The notes beneath the pieces are model-generated. The model was not told where the DNA came from, made no database searches, and saw only the letters and a program-made list of their open reading frames with translations. Below, in pieces: positions 1-8,081 of a stretch of 17,776 bases of DNA (its first letter is position 1; the number at the start of each line of letters is the position of its first letter). This DNA is from Clostridiaceae bacterium. GTDB taxonomy: Bacteria > Bacillota > Clostridia > DSM-8532. Where the stretch lies: positions 1 through 17,776 of the forward strand of contig JAAYGP010000007.1 in NCBI GenBank assembly GCA_012727625.1, in the 5' to 3' direction. A program made the position numbers and the translations under genes.

Positions 1-47
1 AGAGAGGTTTAACCACTCTCTGCAAAGCAAGTAAAACAAAGGGTTAA

Positions 48-1042
48 GGAGTTACGCAATTAACTAAATTAAACGTTAAGCGAAAGGATTCCATAAAAAG
101 AACGGAAATTTTAATAGATCCTCATGCGACATATTTCCCGGGAAATGCTCAGAAAGTGTCGAATAAAAAGGAAATAAGCCTGTTTTTCCATAGCATCCCG
201 GATAATATTAATTGGCAGGGGCTTGATGCAAACAGGGTTTACATACCCATAGCAAGACCTGAACATCTTAAAGCGGCAAAGAAGCATATACGGGATGCGT
301 ATTTATGGCTGCCTGCGGTTTTACGCGATCATCAGATGGACTGGGTAATAAAAAGGATGGAACCCTTTATTGGTGTGGCAGATGGTGTGCTTGCCGGCAA
401 TATGGAAAGCTTAAGGCGCGTCAGGACGGAGTTTCCGGAAATGCCTGTAGCGTTGGATTTTCAGATCAATGTTCTGAATTCGTGGACGGTTTTTTCTTTT
501 GAAACATATTCCCCGTCCAGCATCGTTCTTTCTCCTGAACTGAATATTAATGAAATACGCCGGATAAAATCACCGGGTATTCCCCTTGAGGTGTATGTAT
601 ACGGAGAAATCCCCGTGATGACCATGGAATATTGCCCCGGAAGCGGCGGAAGGGAATGTATGAGGAAATGCTTAACCTGCGATAAATGTGAGGGATATAT
701 TACGGATCGTGCCGGAAAACGCTTTTTATATAGAACAGATCCCGTATTAAAAAGAACCACGCTGTTTAACAGCAGCAGGCTGATGCTTGATGACATCAGC
801 CCTCTTAAGAATACAGATGTGGATATTCTGAGAATCGGAATTATGGATGAAAGTAATGAGGAAATAAGTATCCTATGTGATTTTTACGCCGGGCAATGGA
901 TTTATGGCAGTGAAAAACTGTTAATAATTCTGCGTATAAACTGTATAATGGAAAAGGTAAGAAAAGAAGTTTTACAAAAGGACACTTTTTCAGGGTGAAT
1001 TGCTTAAATTCCTTTATAATGCCTGACATCTCAGACAGATGA
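48..1042 (+). pseudogene. Peptidase U32 family protein, C-terminal part, frameshifted
   Basis: The intact reading frame runs from a GTG at 156 to a stop at 998 (280 codons). It resembles the C-terminal half of long clostridial U32-family proteins: a TIM-barrel-like stretch, then a Cys-rich segment at about residues 159-177 (EYCPGSGGRECMRKCLTCDK) and the following DRAGKRFLYRTDP. The N-terminal half is absent. The frame is also open back to 48, where it meets an in-frame TAA at 45-47, and residues coded by 48-155 (LTKLNVKRKDSIKR) look like the linker before this domain. Near the 3' end the sequence changes frame: from about 914 the +2 frame reads AYKLYNGKGKKRSFTKGHFF and stops at 1042, matching the usual C-terminal FTKGHFFRG-type ending of the family. 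Adding one A to the A5 run at 913-917 joins the frames. I read it as a degenerating remnant. A sequencing error in the A run is the alternative for the second lesion. Confidence 0.62.
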
Positions 1043-1062
1043 CAGCTTTTTGACGGCATTAT
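1016..1062. other. Nested inverted repeat between U32 remnant and dut
   Basis: ATAATGCC (1016-1023) pairs with GGCATTAT (1055-1062). Inside lies a CATCT/AGATG stem, and a small GGCG/CGCC hairpin follows at 1072-1085. There is no T-run after the right arm, so this is not a convincing terminator. It could be a processing or regulatory stem in the dut leader. Confidence 0.3.
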
Positions 1063-1114
1063 TTAAGTTGAGGCGGCATTACGCCATGATAAAAAAATGA
1101 TAGCGGGTGATTGT

Positions 1115-1612
1115 ATGAAAGAAATAGAGGTGGCTTTGGAAATATGCAGAAAAGGAGCGAAAGTTCCTGGGTATGCCAACGTTAACGACGCGGGAATGGA
1201 TGTATGCGCCGCTGAAGATGTAAAAATAGCTCCGGGAGAGACTGTGGTTGTTCCCACAGGCTTAAAGTTTGCCATTCCGGTGGGTTTTGAAATACAGGTA
1301 AGACCCAGAAGCGGTATCTCTTTAAACACACCATTAAGGGTTTCCAATTCCCCCGGTACTATTGACAGTGGCTACAGAGACGAAGTGGGGATTATTGTAA
1401 CAAATACTTCCCGGTTAAGTAGTGCAGCAAGTGGCGAAATTTATACCCTTGAAACAAAGGGAAACAAAAACGGCATTTACCAGATCAGAAGTGGTGACAG
1501 GATTGCCCAGCTGGTTTTACAGGAAGTTCCCAGAATGAAACTGCGCATAGTGGAATCAGTTTCCGAAATCGGGAATAACCGTGGCGGAGGTTTCGGCTCC
1601 ACAGGAATATAA
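1115..1612 (+). CDS. dut: Deoxyuridine 5'-triphosphate nucleotidohydrolase (dUTPase)
   Basis: Hydrolyses dUTP to dUMP and pyrophosphate, keeping uracil out of DNA and feeding dTMP synthesis; cytoplasmic homotrimer. All five motifs of the trimeric family are visible: DAGMDV at residues 25-30, RPRSGIS at 63-69, GTIDSGYRDEVGI from 81 with the catalytic Asp84, RIAQLVL, and the Gly-rich C-terminal RGGGFGSTG that closes over the active site. The length of 165 residues is a little above the usual 145-150; the extra part lies in the loop before motif 4 (LSSAASGEIYTLETKGNKNG). I chose the ATG at 1115 because GGGTGA lies at 1105-1110; the in-frame ATG at 1097 adds six residues and has no ribosome binding site. 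The next gene starts 84 bases downstream on the same strand. Confidence 0.95.
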   Translation: MKEIEVALEICRKGAKVPGYANVNDAGMDVCAAEDVKIAPGETVVVPTGLKFAIPVGFEIQVRPRSGISLNTPLRVSNSPGTIDSGYRDEVGIIVTNTSRLSSAASGEIYTLETKGNKNGIYQIRSGDRIAQLVLQEVPRMKLRIVESVSEIGNNRGGGFGSTGI

Positions 1613-1696
1613 CGATATGATATGTACCCACTTTTTATATGCGGTCTGAATGGTCTCGAAGCAAAGTGCTATTAATTTTAAAATACGGAGGTTGCC

Positions 1697-2830
1697 ATGA
1701 TTAATAAAGAAAGACTTGTTGAAAATTTCTGTGATTTGGTTATGGTAGACAGTGTTTCAAAACAGGAACGTCTGATGGCCGACATAATCAAGGAAGAATT
1801 AACCAGGATGGGTTATAGCCCAAAGGAGGATAAAGCGGGAGAAGCAATTGGCGGAAACGCGGGGAATGTTATTGTAAAAATACCGGGCACAATAAATGCC
1901 GAGCCGCTTTTATTTGTAGCCCATATGGACACTGTTGAGCCCGGACACGGCAAAGTTCCCGTTATTGACGGTGATATTATAAAAAGTGACGGAAATACGG
2001 TTTTAGGCGGCGATGATTTGGCAGGGGTGGCTTGCATTCTTGAAGCCATCAGGGTTATCAGGGAACAGAACATCCCTCACGGGGATGTGTACGCTGTTTT
2101 TACCATTGCAGAAGAAATAGGACTTTTAGGCGCAAAAGAGCTTGATGTTTCAAAAATACCGGCAAAATTCGCATATGTTCTTGATGATAGCGGTCCGGTA
2201 GGATCAGCTGCCATAAGAGCTCCATATTATAATCAGTTTTCCATTACCATAAAGGGAAAGTCCGCACACGCAGGGCTTTGTCCGGAGAAAGGAACCAATG
2301 CCATCTATGCCGCGGCAAAAGCAATTGCGTCTCTTCCGTTTATGGGCAGAATTGATGAGGACACCACCTGCAACATTGGTGTAATCAACGGCGGAAGATC
2401 AAGAAATATTGTACCTGATGAAGTAACCATGGAGGGTGAAATAAGAAGCATATATGAAGACAAAATCAACAAATATACAAAGCATATAACAGATACCATT
2501 GAAAAAGTTGCAACCGGAGAGGGATGTACAGTCAAGTTTGACATTAACAGAAATCATGATGGATATAACATTCCGGAGGATCATCCCGTTCTGTTGCTGA
2601 TGAAAGAGGCTACGGACAGGCTTGGAATCAAACTGAGCCTCCATTCAACCGGCGGGTTGAGTGATACCACCGTGATAAACAATAAAGGAATCCCTGCTGT
2701 TGATATAAGCATAGGTATGACTAATGTCCATTGCACACAGGAACAGATCGCAATTTCCGATCTGGTGAAGGTAAGCTCCCTGCTTATTGAAATAATAAGG
2801 ATAAATGGAGAAAAAGGTGCTGTCGTCTGA
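1697..2830 (+). CDS. PepT-like M20 family metallopeptidase
   Basis: Two-zinc aminopeptidase of the M20 family, most like the PepT-like group; probably cleaves short peptides in the cytoplasm (no signal peptide is seen). Metal-site residues are present: His76 and Asp78 in AHMDTVEPG, Asp106 in LGGDDLAG, the catalytic Glu pair at 139-140 in AEEIGLLG, Asp in the VLDDSG segment, and the late His in NVHCTQE. The dimerisation lid domain lies at about residues 180-290 (SITIKGKSAHAG onward). The length of 377 residues is normal for the group. The ATG is preceded by GGAGG at 1687-1691. It runs the same way as dut and ends three bases before the stop of the PRPP synthetase gene on the other strand. The substrate cannot be read from sequence: tripeptidase activity is the family default, not a demonstrated role. 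Confidence 0.9.
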   Translation: MINKERLVENFCDLVMVDSVSKQERLMADIIKEELTRMGYSPKEDKAGEAIGGNAGNVIVKIPGTINAEPLLFVAHMDTVEPGHGKVPVIDGDIIKSDGNTVLGGDDLAGVACILEAIRVIREQNIPHGDVYAVFTIAEEIGLLGAKELDVSKIPAKFAYVLDDSGPVGSAAIRAPYYNQFSITIKGKSAHAGLCPEKGTNAIYAAAKAIASLPFMGRIDEDTTCNIGVINGGRSRNIVPDEVTMEGEIRSIYEDKINKYTKHITDTIEKVATGEGCTVKFDINRNHDGYNIPEDHPVLLLMKEATDRLGIKLSLHSTGGLSDTTVINNKGIPAVDISIGMTNVHCTQEQIAISDLVKVSSLLIEIIRINGEKGAVV

Positions 2831-2833
2831 CCA

Positions 2834-3820
2834 TCAGTCGCAGGAATGCTTGTCAAAATGGGTACTTTTTATATCAAACAAACGGCTCAGGCTTTCTTTG
2901 TTATGAATAATCCTGACCGCGTCGGCAAAAAGCCCCGCGACTGACACCACCTTTATCTTTGGGTGTGCGAAAGCTTTCGGATTTTCCACGGTATCGGTGA
3001 TTATAATCTCCTCTATGGGGCTTTTTTCCAGAGCTATAAGTCCTTTATCCTTAAGCAGTGCATGAGATACGCAGGCATAGATTTTTTCCGCGCCGTGACT
3101 TTTTAAAACCCGGGCTGTTTCAATTAAAGTGCCGCAGGAGATTGTGAAGTCGTCAACAATAATCGCGTTTTTACCCTTAACATCCCCGATTATACCAAAT
3201 ACCTCGGCGTTTTCATCATGAAAAAGACGTGTTTTGTCCCCAATGGCAACAGGAGCCTTTAACAGATTTGCATAGCTTCTTGCATTTTTGGCAAATCCGG
3301 CATCAGGTGATACAACAACCATATTTTTTATGTTTTTTGATTTGATATAGTTGCACAACGGAAACATGCCATATAAATGATCAACAGGTTTTTTAAAAAA
3401 TCCTTGGATCTGCGGGCTGTGCAAATCCATTGTGATTATTCTGTCCACTCCAGTAATTTCAAGGCAGTCAGCGCACACTCTTGCTCTGATGGAAACCCTG
3501 GGCTCATCCTTTTTATCACCCTTGGCATAGCTGAAATAGGGAATTATGGCTGTGATTGAGCCTGCGCTTGCTCTTTTAAAAGCATCTATCAAAAACAGAA
3601 GTTCCATAAAATCATCATTGGGTTTAACCCCGATTGTCTGAACAATATAAACGTCTTTGTCCCTGACCTTTTCAAGTATTTTTACGAAAGTATTACCCTC
3701 TGAAAATGTGATGGTTTGTGATTTTCCAACTTCTGTTCCCAAATGCATGCACATTTTCCTGGCGAAATTTATACTGGAACTACCTGCGAATATTTTTATT
3801 CCGATCTCTTCACTTACCAT
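2834..3820 (-). CDS. prs: Divergent ribose-phosphate pyrophosphokinase (PRPP synthetase)
   Basis: Makes phosphoribosyl pyrophosphate from ribose 5-phosphate and ATP for nucleotide, His and Trp synthesis. 328 residues, close to the usual 310-320. Family landmarks: IPYFSYAKGDKK at 92-104 where classical enzymes have PYxxYARQDR(K/R); DLHSPQIQGFFKKPVDHL at 132-149; the catalytic-loop Lys in GDKTR at about 194-198; and the PRPP loop VDDFTISCGT at 222-231 where classical enzymes have VDDMIDTGGT. The RQDR change and Ser-Cys in place of Thr-Gly mark it as a divergent paralogue. The Met at 3820 is chosen because AAAGGAG sits seven bases upstream; the in-frame GTG at 3838 has no such site. The gene is transcribed alone and convergent with the M20 peptidase. 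A classical prs elsewhere in the genome would not be surprising. Confidence 0.88.
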   Translation of the reverse strand: MVSEEIGIKIFAGSSSINFARKMCMHLGTEVGKSQTITFSEGNTFVKILEKVRDKDVYIVQTIGVKPNDDFMELLFLIDAFKRASAGSITAIIPYFSYAKGDKKDEPRVSIRARVCADCLEITGVDRIITMDLHSPQIQGFFKKPVDHLYGMFPLCNYIKSKNIKNMVVVSPDAGFAKNARSYANLLKAPVAIGDKTRLFHDENAEVFGIIGDVKGKNAIIVDDFTISCGTLIETARVLKSHGAEKIYACVSHALLKDKGLIALEKSPIEEIIITDTVENPKAFAHPKIKVVSVAGLFADAVRIIHNKESLSRLFDIKSTHFDKHSCD

Positions 3821-3974
3821 AAAAGAACTCCTTTCCACACATTAAAAAACAACTGTGATATGTATAACGGACAGCTTATTTTTTAATCAGTGAAACAGCC
3901 CCGTATTTACTTTATCATAATGTTCACACAAATACCACATATGATACATAGTATTCTATAATGGTTTTGGATTG

Positions 3975-4252
3975 CAGTTACTGTTCACAGGTTCTGTAAA
4001 AAGATATTGTCAATAGAGGAAATTTCAGCAGAATGAAGCTCAGAGATAGAGATGTATAATTATTTTCATATGCATTTTTGCAAGTTTAGGCTTTCCATAT
4101 GCTTTTGATCTACAAAATGCACTGCATTGGTGTTGCGTATTTTTAACGCTTTGGTTTAAAAACGCCTGCTGAACTTACGAATGAAGCCTGTTTTCCGCTA
4201 TTGCACAATATCTGTCCTGTTAAGTAACTGAATCAGGGTGAGAACAGTAACG
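3975..4252. repeat. MITE-like palindromic repeat, copy A
   Basis: Outer ends are CAGTTACTGTTC (3975-3986) and GAACAGTAACG (4242-4252), an inverted pair. Inside are AGATATTGTCAATAG (4002-4016) and CTATTGCACAATATCT (4198-4213), a second inverted pair. Read on the minus strand it matches copy B at 14842-15077 in order: CGTTACTGTT, AGATATTGTGCAATA, GTTC-GCA-GCGTTTTT, AAAATACGCAACA, GCTGAA, CAATATCT, CAGTAA. No protein is coded. It sits between the prs start and the 3' end of the motor operon. No clear target-site duplication was found. The rest of the 3821-4302 spacer shows no gene; a prs promoter must lie in it but I could not fix its position. Confidence 0.7.
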
Positions 4253-4302
4253 TTTGTATGTCTATACGAACGAAAGCAGGTTAACAGCCGAAGTCTGCAG
4301 AA

Positions 4303-5274
4303 TCATGGATATTGTGCATACTCATAAAGGGATAAATAATTTTCCATTTCCTTTAAATTATCCCACATGCCCCTTTTATACAGTTCTTTTATGGTGCCGG
4401 CCACAAGATGGTCGCCCCATCCGCTATCAATAAGCTTCTGACAGCAGTAGGAAAGGGACGGATCCCAGATGTTCCGCTCTCTCAAAAAATACAGATAGCG
4501 CCAGAGAACCTTTTTCCCGGGTGCCATATGTTTCGCCAGGTAACCGGAGAATGCACCCATAACCTTTTTCACATTGCCGGAATTTATAAAATTGATCATC
4601 AGAAAGTCTGCATAATCGGTACCAAAAGCATTTTCAGGTATTGAGGAGAACAGACCGGCAATTTTACCTGTAAACAGAAGTTTCGGTTCCTTTTCGGACA
4701 GAACCTTGAGCAAATCCCATCTTAATTTATCATTTATTTCATCAAGCTCCAGACAAAATCTGAAAAGATTCAGGGTTTTTTCGTCCTTTCTGCCGCTTTT
4801 CAGCCGGAATATGGAAAGAAGAATATTCGAAACAGGATTATTTTTGGATTTGGTTTGTATCCTGGTTAAAAATATCTGGTTCTCTTTTAAAACAAGACGG
4901 GAAAACAGATTTTTTCCGCGCATGCTTGTTGATTTGGACATATAAAGACTGCTTGTCATTCGGTTAATGCGTTTAATGTATATTTTTTTCCTGCAAAACA
5001 AGGCCCTGTTTTTGTCATAAAACCGTGCCGCGGCAGCATACCGCTTTTCATCAAGAAGAATTTCCAGCTTGCCCAATAATGCAGGAATATAATGAGGGTC
5101 ATGTTTCAGGGCATCCGTAAACAGTTTGTCGGCCATGGCTGGCTTCCCGGCGAGTTTGTATTGCACACCAAGACCATAATAACCAAAGGGGCGGTTTGGT
5201 TTCCTGCGGACATAGTCCTGAAATTTAATTATATGAATATCAATTAAAAGCTTCTGATCAAGCAAGTAGGCCAC
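4303..5274 (-). CDS. TPR-like protein, third gene of the motor operon
   Basis: I do not recognise a named family. 323 residues, no signal peptide and no membrane segment. Residues about 18-92 contain two TPR-like helix pairs (for example FGYYGLGVQYKLAGKPAMAD, then the HDPHYIPALLGKLEIL segment). The rest is helical, basic in the middle (RKKIYIKRINR) and rich in Leu, Trp and Tyr, suggesting a helical-repeat scaffold. No nuclease, helicase or ATPase motif is seen. It starts 12 bases after the MotB-like gene, so it is almost certainly co-transcribed and is the likely cytoplasmic partner of the motor. The GTG at 5274 has only a poor, too-close GGGG before it; the TTG at 5265 has GGGGG at better spacing, so the start may be three codons later. 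The role as effector or adaptor is inference from position only. Confidence 0.72.
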   Translation of the reverse strand: MAYLLDQKLLIDIHIIKFQDYVRRKPNRPFGYYGLGVQYKLAGKPAMADKLFTDALKHDPHYIPALLGKLEILLDEKRYAAAARFYDKNRALFCRKKIYIKRINRMTSSLYMSKSTSMRGKNLFSRLVLKENQIFLTRIQTKSKNNPVSNILLSIFRLKSGRKDEKTLNLFRFCLELDEINDKLRWDLLKVLSEKEPKLLFTGKIAGLFSSIPENAFGTDYADFLMINFINSGNVKKVMGAFSGYLAKHMAPGKKVLWRYLYFLRERNIWDPSLSYCCQKLIDSGWGDHLVAGTIKELYKRGMWDNLKEMENYLSLYEYAQYP

Positions 5275-5286
5275 CCCCGGTTCTTT

Positions 5287-6267
5287 CTACGGATTTTCAA
5301 TGTTCTGCTGCGTTTCGTCCAGATATTCCTGAATTATTTTCTGAACATGGGTATCTTTTATTGTTATGGATATCTGTATGCGCCGGTTTTTTGTTTTGGA
5401 CTGCTCCGATTCTCCGGGGTCAATTGGTCTGAATTCAGAATAGCCTGTTGCCGCAAAGAATGAACCATATTTTGTTTCCAGTGTGGGGTTTTTCTGCATC
5501 ATGGTGTTAATAACAGAATATGCTCTTTCACACGACAGGGAATAGTTGCTCTGGTATGAGCCGTCAATGTCGGCATGGCCTTCTATATTAATTGAGTCGA
5601 TGTATTCCCGGATGTTGTCATCATCAAGAATTTTTTCAAAGGCAACGGCAAAGCGGCTGAGTAAAGCCTGTCCCTCCAGAGAGATTTCAGAGGATTTCTT
5701 CGCAAACAAAAGGCTGTTATTAATAACAAGATTGGCGTTGTTATCTATGCTGACAAGGGGTTCGCCGTCCGGGGTGTAGGAGGTTCCGATTTCATCCTCA
5801 ATTGAAGCCTTTACCTGTTTTAAAATATTAAGGCGCAGTACGGATATATTTTGAAGTTTTGCCCTTAATTCAGCCAACTCCTGATTGCTGTTGGCAATAA
5901 TCCTCTCCTGTTCCAGAAGTTTTTCCATAGAGATGGCCAGTTCCCTTTTTCCCTGCTCAACTTCCGCCTTTAATCTTTCTGCTTCATTTTCCATTATGCG
6001 CAAAGCGTCTTCTTTTTCGGATATTTCAAGTTTTTTTAATTCCAGTGAATCACCGGCTTTTTTAAGCTCATCGTTCAAAGCCGAAAGTTCGCTCTTTTTC
6101 TCATCAAGCCTTTGATTCCAAACGGATACTGTTAAAACCTGCTGCAGATAGGCAATAAACACAAGGAAAAAAAGAACGAGTACAATTGTGGTCATAATAT
6201 CAGTAAAAGAAGGCCAAAAGTGGGCGGGTTCTTCATGTTTTTTAAAATTACGGGTTCGCGCTTTCAT
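5287..6267 (-). CDS. MotB/ZorB-like stator protein with OmpA domain
   Basis: Peptidoglycan-binding partner of an ion-driven rotary motor. One transmembrane helix at about residues 24-45, with FWPSFTDIMTT just before and at its start; Asp23 occupies the place of the ion-carrying Asp in MotB and ZorB. Next comes a long charged coiled coil at about 50-145 (heptads such as RLDEKKSELSALNDELKKAG), then an OmpA/MotB C-terminal domain at about 175-310 with EGHADIDG around Gly230, the NYSLSCERAYSV helix and KNRRIQISI. At 326 residues it is longer than E. coli ZorB (about 246), mainly because of the coiled coil, which could span a thick Gram-positive wall. The ATG has GGGAGG eight bases upstream. It lies between the MotA-like gene (65-base gap) and the TPR gene (12-base gap). 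A flagellar MotB is unlikely: no flagellar genes are near and the FWPSFTD motif is of the Zorya/OmpA type. Confidence 0.85.
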   Translation of the reverse strand: MKARTRNFKKHEEPAHFWPSFTDIMTTIVLVLFFLVFIAYLQQVLTVSVWNQRLDEKKSELSALNDELKKAGDSLELKKLEISEKEDALRIMENEAERLKAEVEQGKRELAISMEKLLEQERIIANSNQELAELRAKLQNISVLRLNILKQVKASIEDEIGTSYTPDGEPLVSIDNNANLVINNSLLFAKKSSEISLEGQALLSRFAVAFEKILDDDNIREYIDSINIEGHADIDGSYQSNYSLSCERAYSVINTMMQKNPTLETKYGSFFAATGYSEFRPIDPGESEQSKTKNRRIQISITIKDTHVQKIIQEYLDETQQNIENP

Positions 6268-6332
6268 GGGTGAAAACCTCCCTTTTACAAAATCAACCAG
6301 ACAGTTATGCCGGACTATTCGAAAGAAGCTTA

Positions 6333-7805
6333 CTATTTATTGGATTCCGTTGTCATAAATTCAGACAATAATCGGTCTATTTTGGCAACCGCCACCTCAT
6401 TATATGTAAGCACCTGATCAGGCAGTAGTGTTATTGTTTTAGCAAGCATTCCCTGGTTTTCACGGAATTTGTCAAGCAGCTGGAAGATCTCTTTTAAGCT
6501 GTCTTCCATTGATTCTTTCATTTTTTGTGTCAATTCTTCGCTGATGCTTAAAACAGATTTTGAAAAAGAATCAGCGGCATGGTGTCCAAGCCCGCTTATT
6601 TCATTGCTGAGTTTTGTCATAATGTTTGTAAAGTTTTCCTGGTAGATTTCCAAATCCCTCGCATGCTGCTGCATGGTATTATTCATTGAAGCCGCAAGGT
6701 TTTCCACAACCTGAACGGTTGATGATACATCACCTATAAGATGGCTTATGTCGCTGACAAGCTGTCTGTTGTACGCAGACATTTCATCAGCTGCCTCGCG
6801 GATGTTATTTGAAAAGCTTTCAATGCTGTTGTAATTCTGAACTACAATATCCGATGATTTGGTAAGGGCTTCCGTAACTTTGATGAAGTTTACGTCCATT
6901 CTTTCTATGTTGTTTCGCATATTTATATTAAACTCGTTCAGATCTCTCATATTTGAAGCAAAATTTTCAAGAGATCTGTCAAATTTCTCGACAGTTGCAT
7001 CAAGAGTCTGGCTTGATACATTTACATCCATCACAACCGTGGTAAGCTTTTGTCCAAAGCTTTCAACGGTGTCCTTAAGGGATGCCTGGATTTTGTCTCC
7101 GAACTCCATGAAAGTTTCCCTGAGGATGCTGTTCATCATTGTATATTCGGTTTCCTTATCCTTTGATATAACGACTGACATATGATTGTCAAGATATTCT
7201 TCAATCTGCACCATAAGGTCTTCCTTGCTTGCCCCTGCGTTGACCGCGGTCAGAAAAATTGTATTTACAATTGAGCAGCCAACCCCAACAAGGCTTGTAA
7301 CAAAAGCAACAGACATACCCTGAAGAGAAGCCACAAGACGGTTTAAAAGCATTTCAATGCCGGCGCTTTCTATAAGTTCAATGAATTCCATGCTTGTAAA
7401 GATACCCGCAAGCTCGCCTACGGCTGCCGTAAGTCCGACAAAAGTACCGAAAAGCCCAAGGGTTATTAAAAGAGAGTTTGTGTTCTTAATGAAACGTTCT
7501 CCCAGTGCAAGGCCCCGAAGCCGCAAGTTAAAATTCTTTTCAATTATTGCCTGGGTATTCACCTCGGTTAAGCTTCCCTGCGCGGTATTTATGTAATCTT
7601 CAATTATTTTATTCAGAATATCACAGTGAAATTTTCTTTCCTTTCTGCGGCGCCAATCCAGAAGATCCTCCAGAATATAAATATATTTTTTTCGCATGAT
7701 TAAATTCAGAATAAAAGAGATAGCAAAGATGGAAAATGTTGCAACAATAATTACCATTCCAAAGCCCTGGACCTGCAAATATATATTTCTGAGTGTGTCT
7801 AACAA
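6333..7805 (-). CDS. MotA/TolQ/ExbB-type channel with long coiled tail (ZorA-like)
   Basis: Predicted pentameric channel subunit of a 5:2 ion-driven motor. With the chosen start it has 490 residues. Three membrane segments: about 15-37 (FGMVIIVATFSIFAISFILN), 109-135 (NSLLITLGLFGTFVGLTAAV) and 158-187 (SLQGMSVAFVTSLVGVGCSI); the last two carry the MotA/ExbB signature. The three-helix topology is that of ExbB and ZorA, not the four-helix MotA. Residues from about 190 to 490 form a cytoplasmic tail of repeated amphipathic helices, as in ZorA, where the tail carries the signal to the effectors. The TTG at 7805 is chosen because AGGTG lies eight bases before it; the frame extends to 7931 but the added residues are unlike a leader, and the GTG at 7814 overlaps the ribosome site. 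It is first in the operon and divergent from the homocysteine cluster. Other readings are TolQ/ExbB or a non-flagellar MotA, but the tail length favours a ZorA-like protein. Confidence 0.85.
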   Translation of the reverse strand: MLDTLRNIYLQVQGFGMVIIVATFSIFAISFILNLIMRKKYIYILEDLLDWRRRKERKFHCDILNKIIEDYINTAQGSLTEVNTQAIIEKNFNLRLRGLALGERFIKNTNSLLITLGLFGTFVGLTAAVGELAGIFTSMEFIELIESAGIEMLLNRLVASLQGMSVAFVTSLVGVGCSIVNTIFLTAVNAGASKEDLMVQIEEYLDNHMSVVISKDKETEYTMMNSILRETFMEFGDKIQASLKDTVESFGQKLTTVVMDVNVSSQTLDATVEKFDRSLENFASNMRDLNEFNINMRNNIERMDVNFIKVTEALTKSSDIVVQNYNSIESFSNNIREAADEMSAYNRQLVSDISHLIGDVSSTVQVVENLAASMNNTMQQHARDLEIYQENFTNIMTKLSNEISGLGHHAADSFSKSVLSISEELTQKMKESMEDSLKEIFQLLDKFRENQGMLAKTITLLPDQVLTYNEVAVAKIDRLLSEFMTTESNK

Positions 7806-8001
7806 TAAAATCACACCTTTCCCTTTGTTTTGCCGGCAAGATATGCATAGCTGAATATGCAACCTGACCTCATACAGAATTATTGGACAAATTACAGCTT
7901 TGTTATAAAAACAGTATAGCATATTTTCCAAAAAAACAGATTACAAATGGATTAAGAAATGGACCATAAATATCTTTATTATAGCACTGCAATAAATTAT
8001 G

Positions 8002-8010
8002 TGTTATAAT
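8002..8010 (+). promoter_or_regulatory. Probable extended -10 promoter of the homocysteine cluster
   Basis: TGTTATAAT gives a TGn extension plus a perfect TATAAT at 8005-8010. The -35 position at 7982-7987 (TAGCAC) is poor, which is usual for extended -10 promoters. Transcription would begin about 65 bases before the GTG at 8082. No SAM or T-box riboswitch is recognisable in this short leader. Confidence 0.45.
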
Positions 8011-8081
8011 ACTCAAAAATGTTTATATTATAGGACCTGTAGGCAATAGCATTACAAACTCAGGCCATAGGAGCGATCAAA

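Noticed and set aside
461..796. Minus-strand open frame of 111 codons inside the U32 remnant
   Set aside because: It is a shadow of the plus-strand frame: no ribosome site, Ser-rich antisense composition and no recognisable motifs.
4303..4320. GATATTGTGCATA at the 3' end of the TPR gene resembles the repeat end AGATATTGTGCAATA
   Set aside because: Only about 13 bases match, with no other repeat blocks beside it. It codes for the natural C-terminus and may be chance, though it lies close to copy A.
5287..7805. Flagellar MotAB stator
   Set aside because: The channel has three rather than four helices, the tail is very long, and no flagellar or chemotaxis genes are nearby.
7981..8081. SAM or other sulfur riboswitch before the homocysteine cluster
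   Set aside because: The leader is only about 65 bases after the -10 and shows no S-box pairing or terminator stem.
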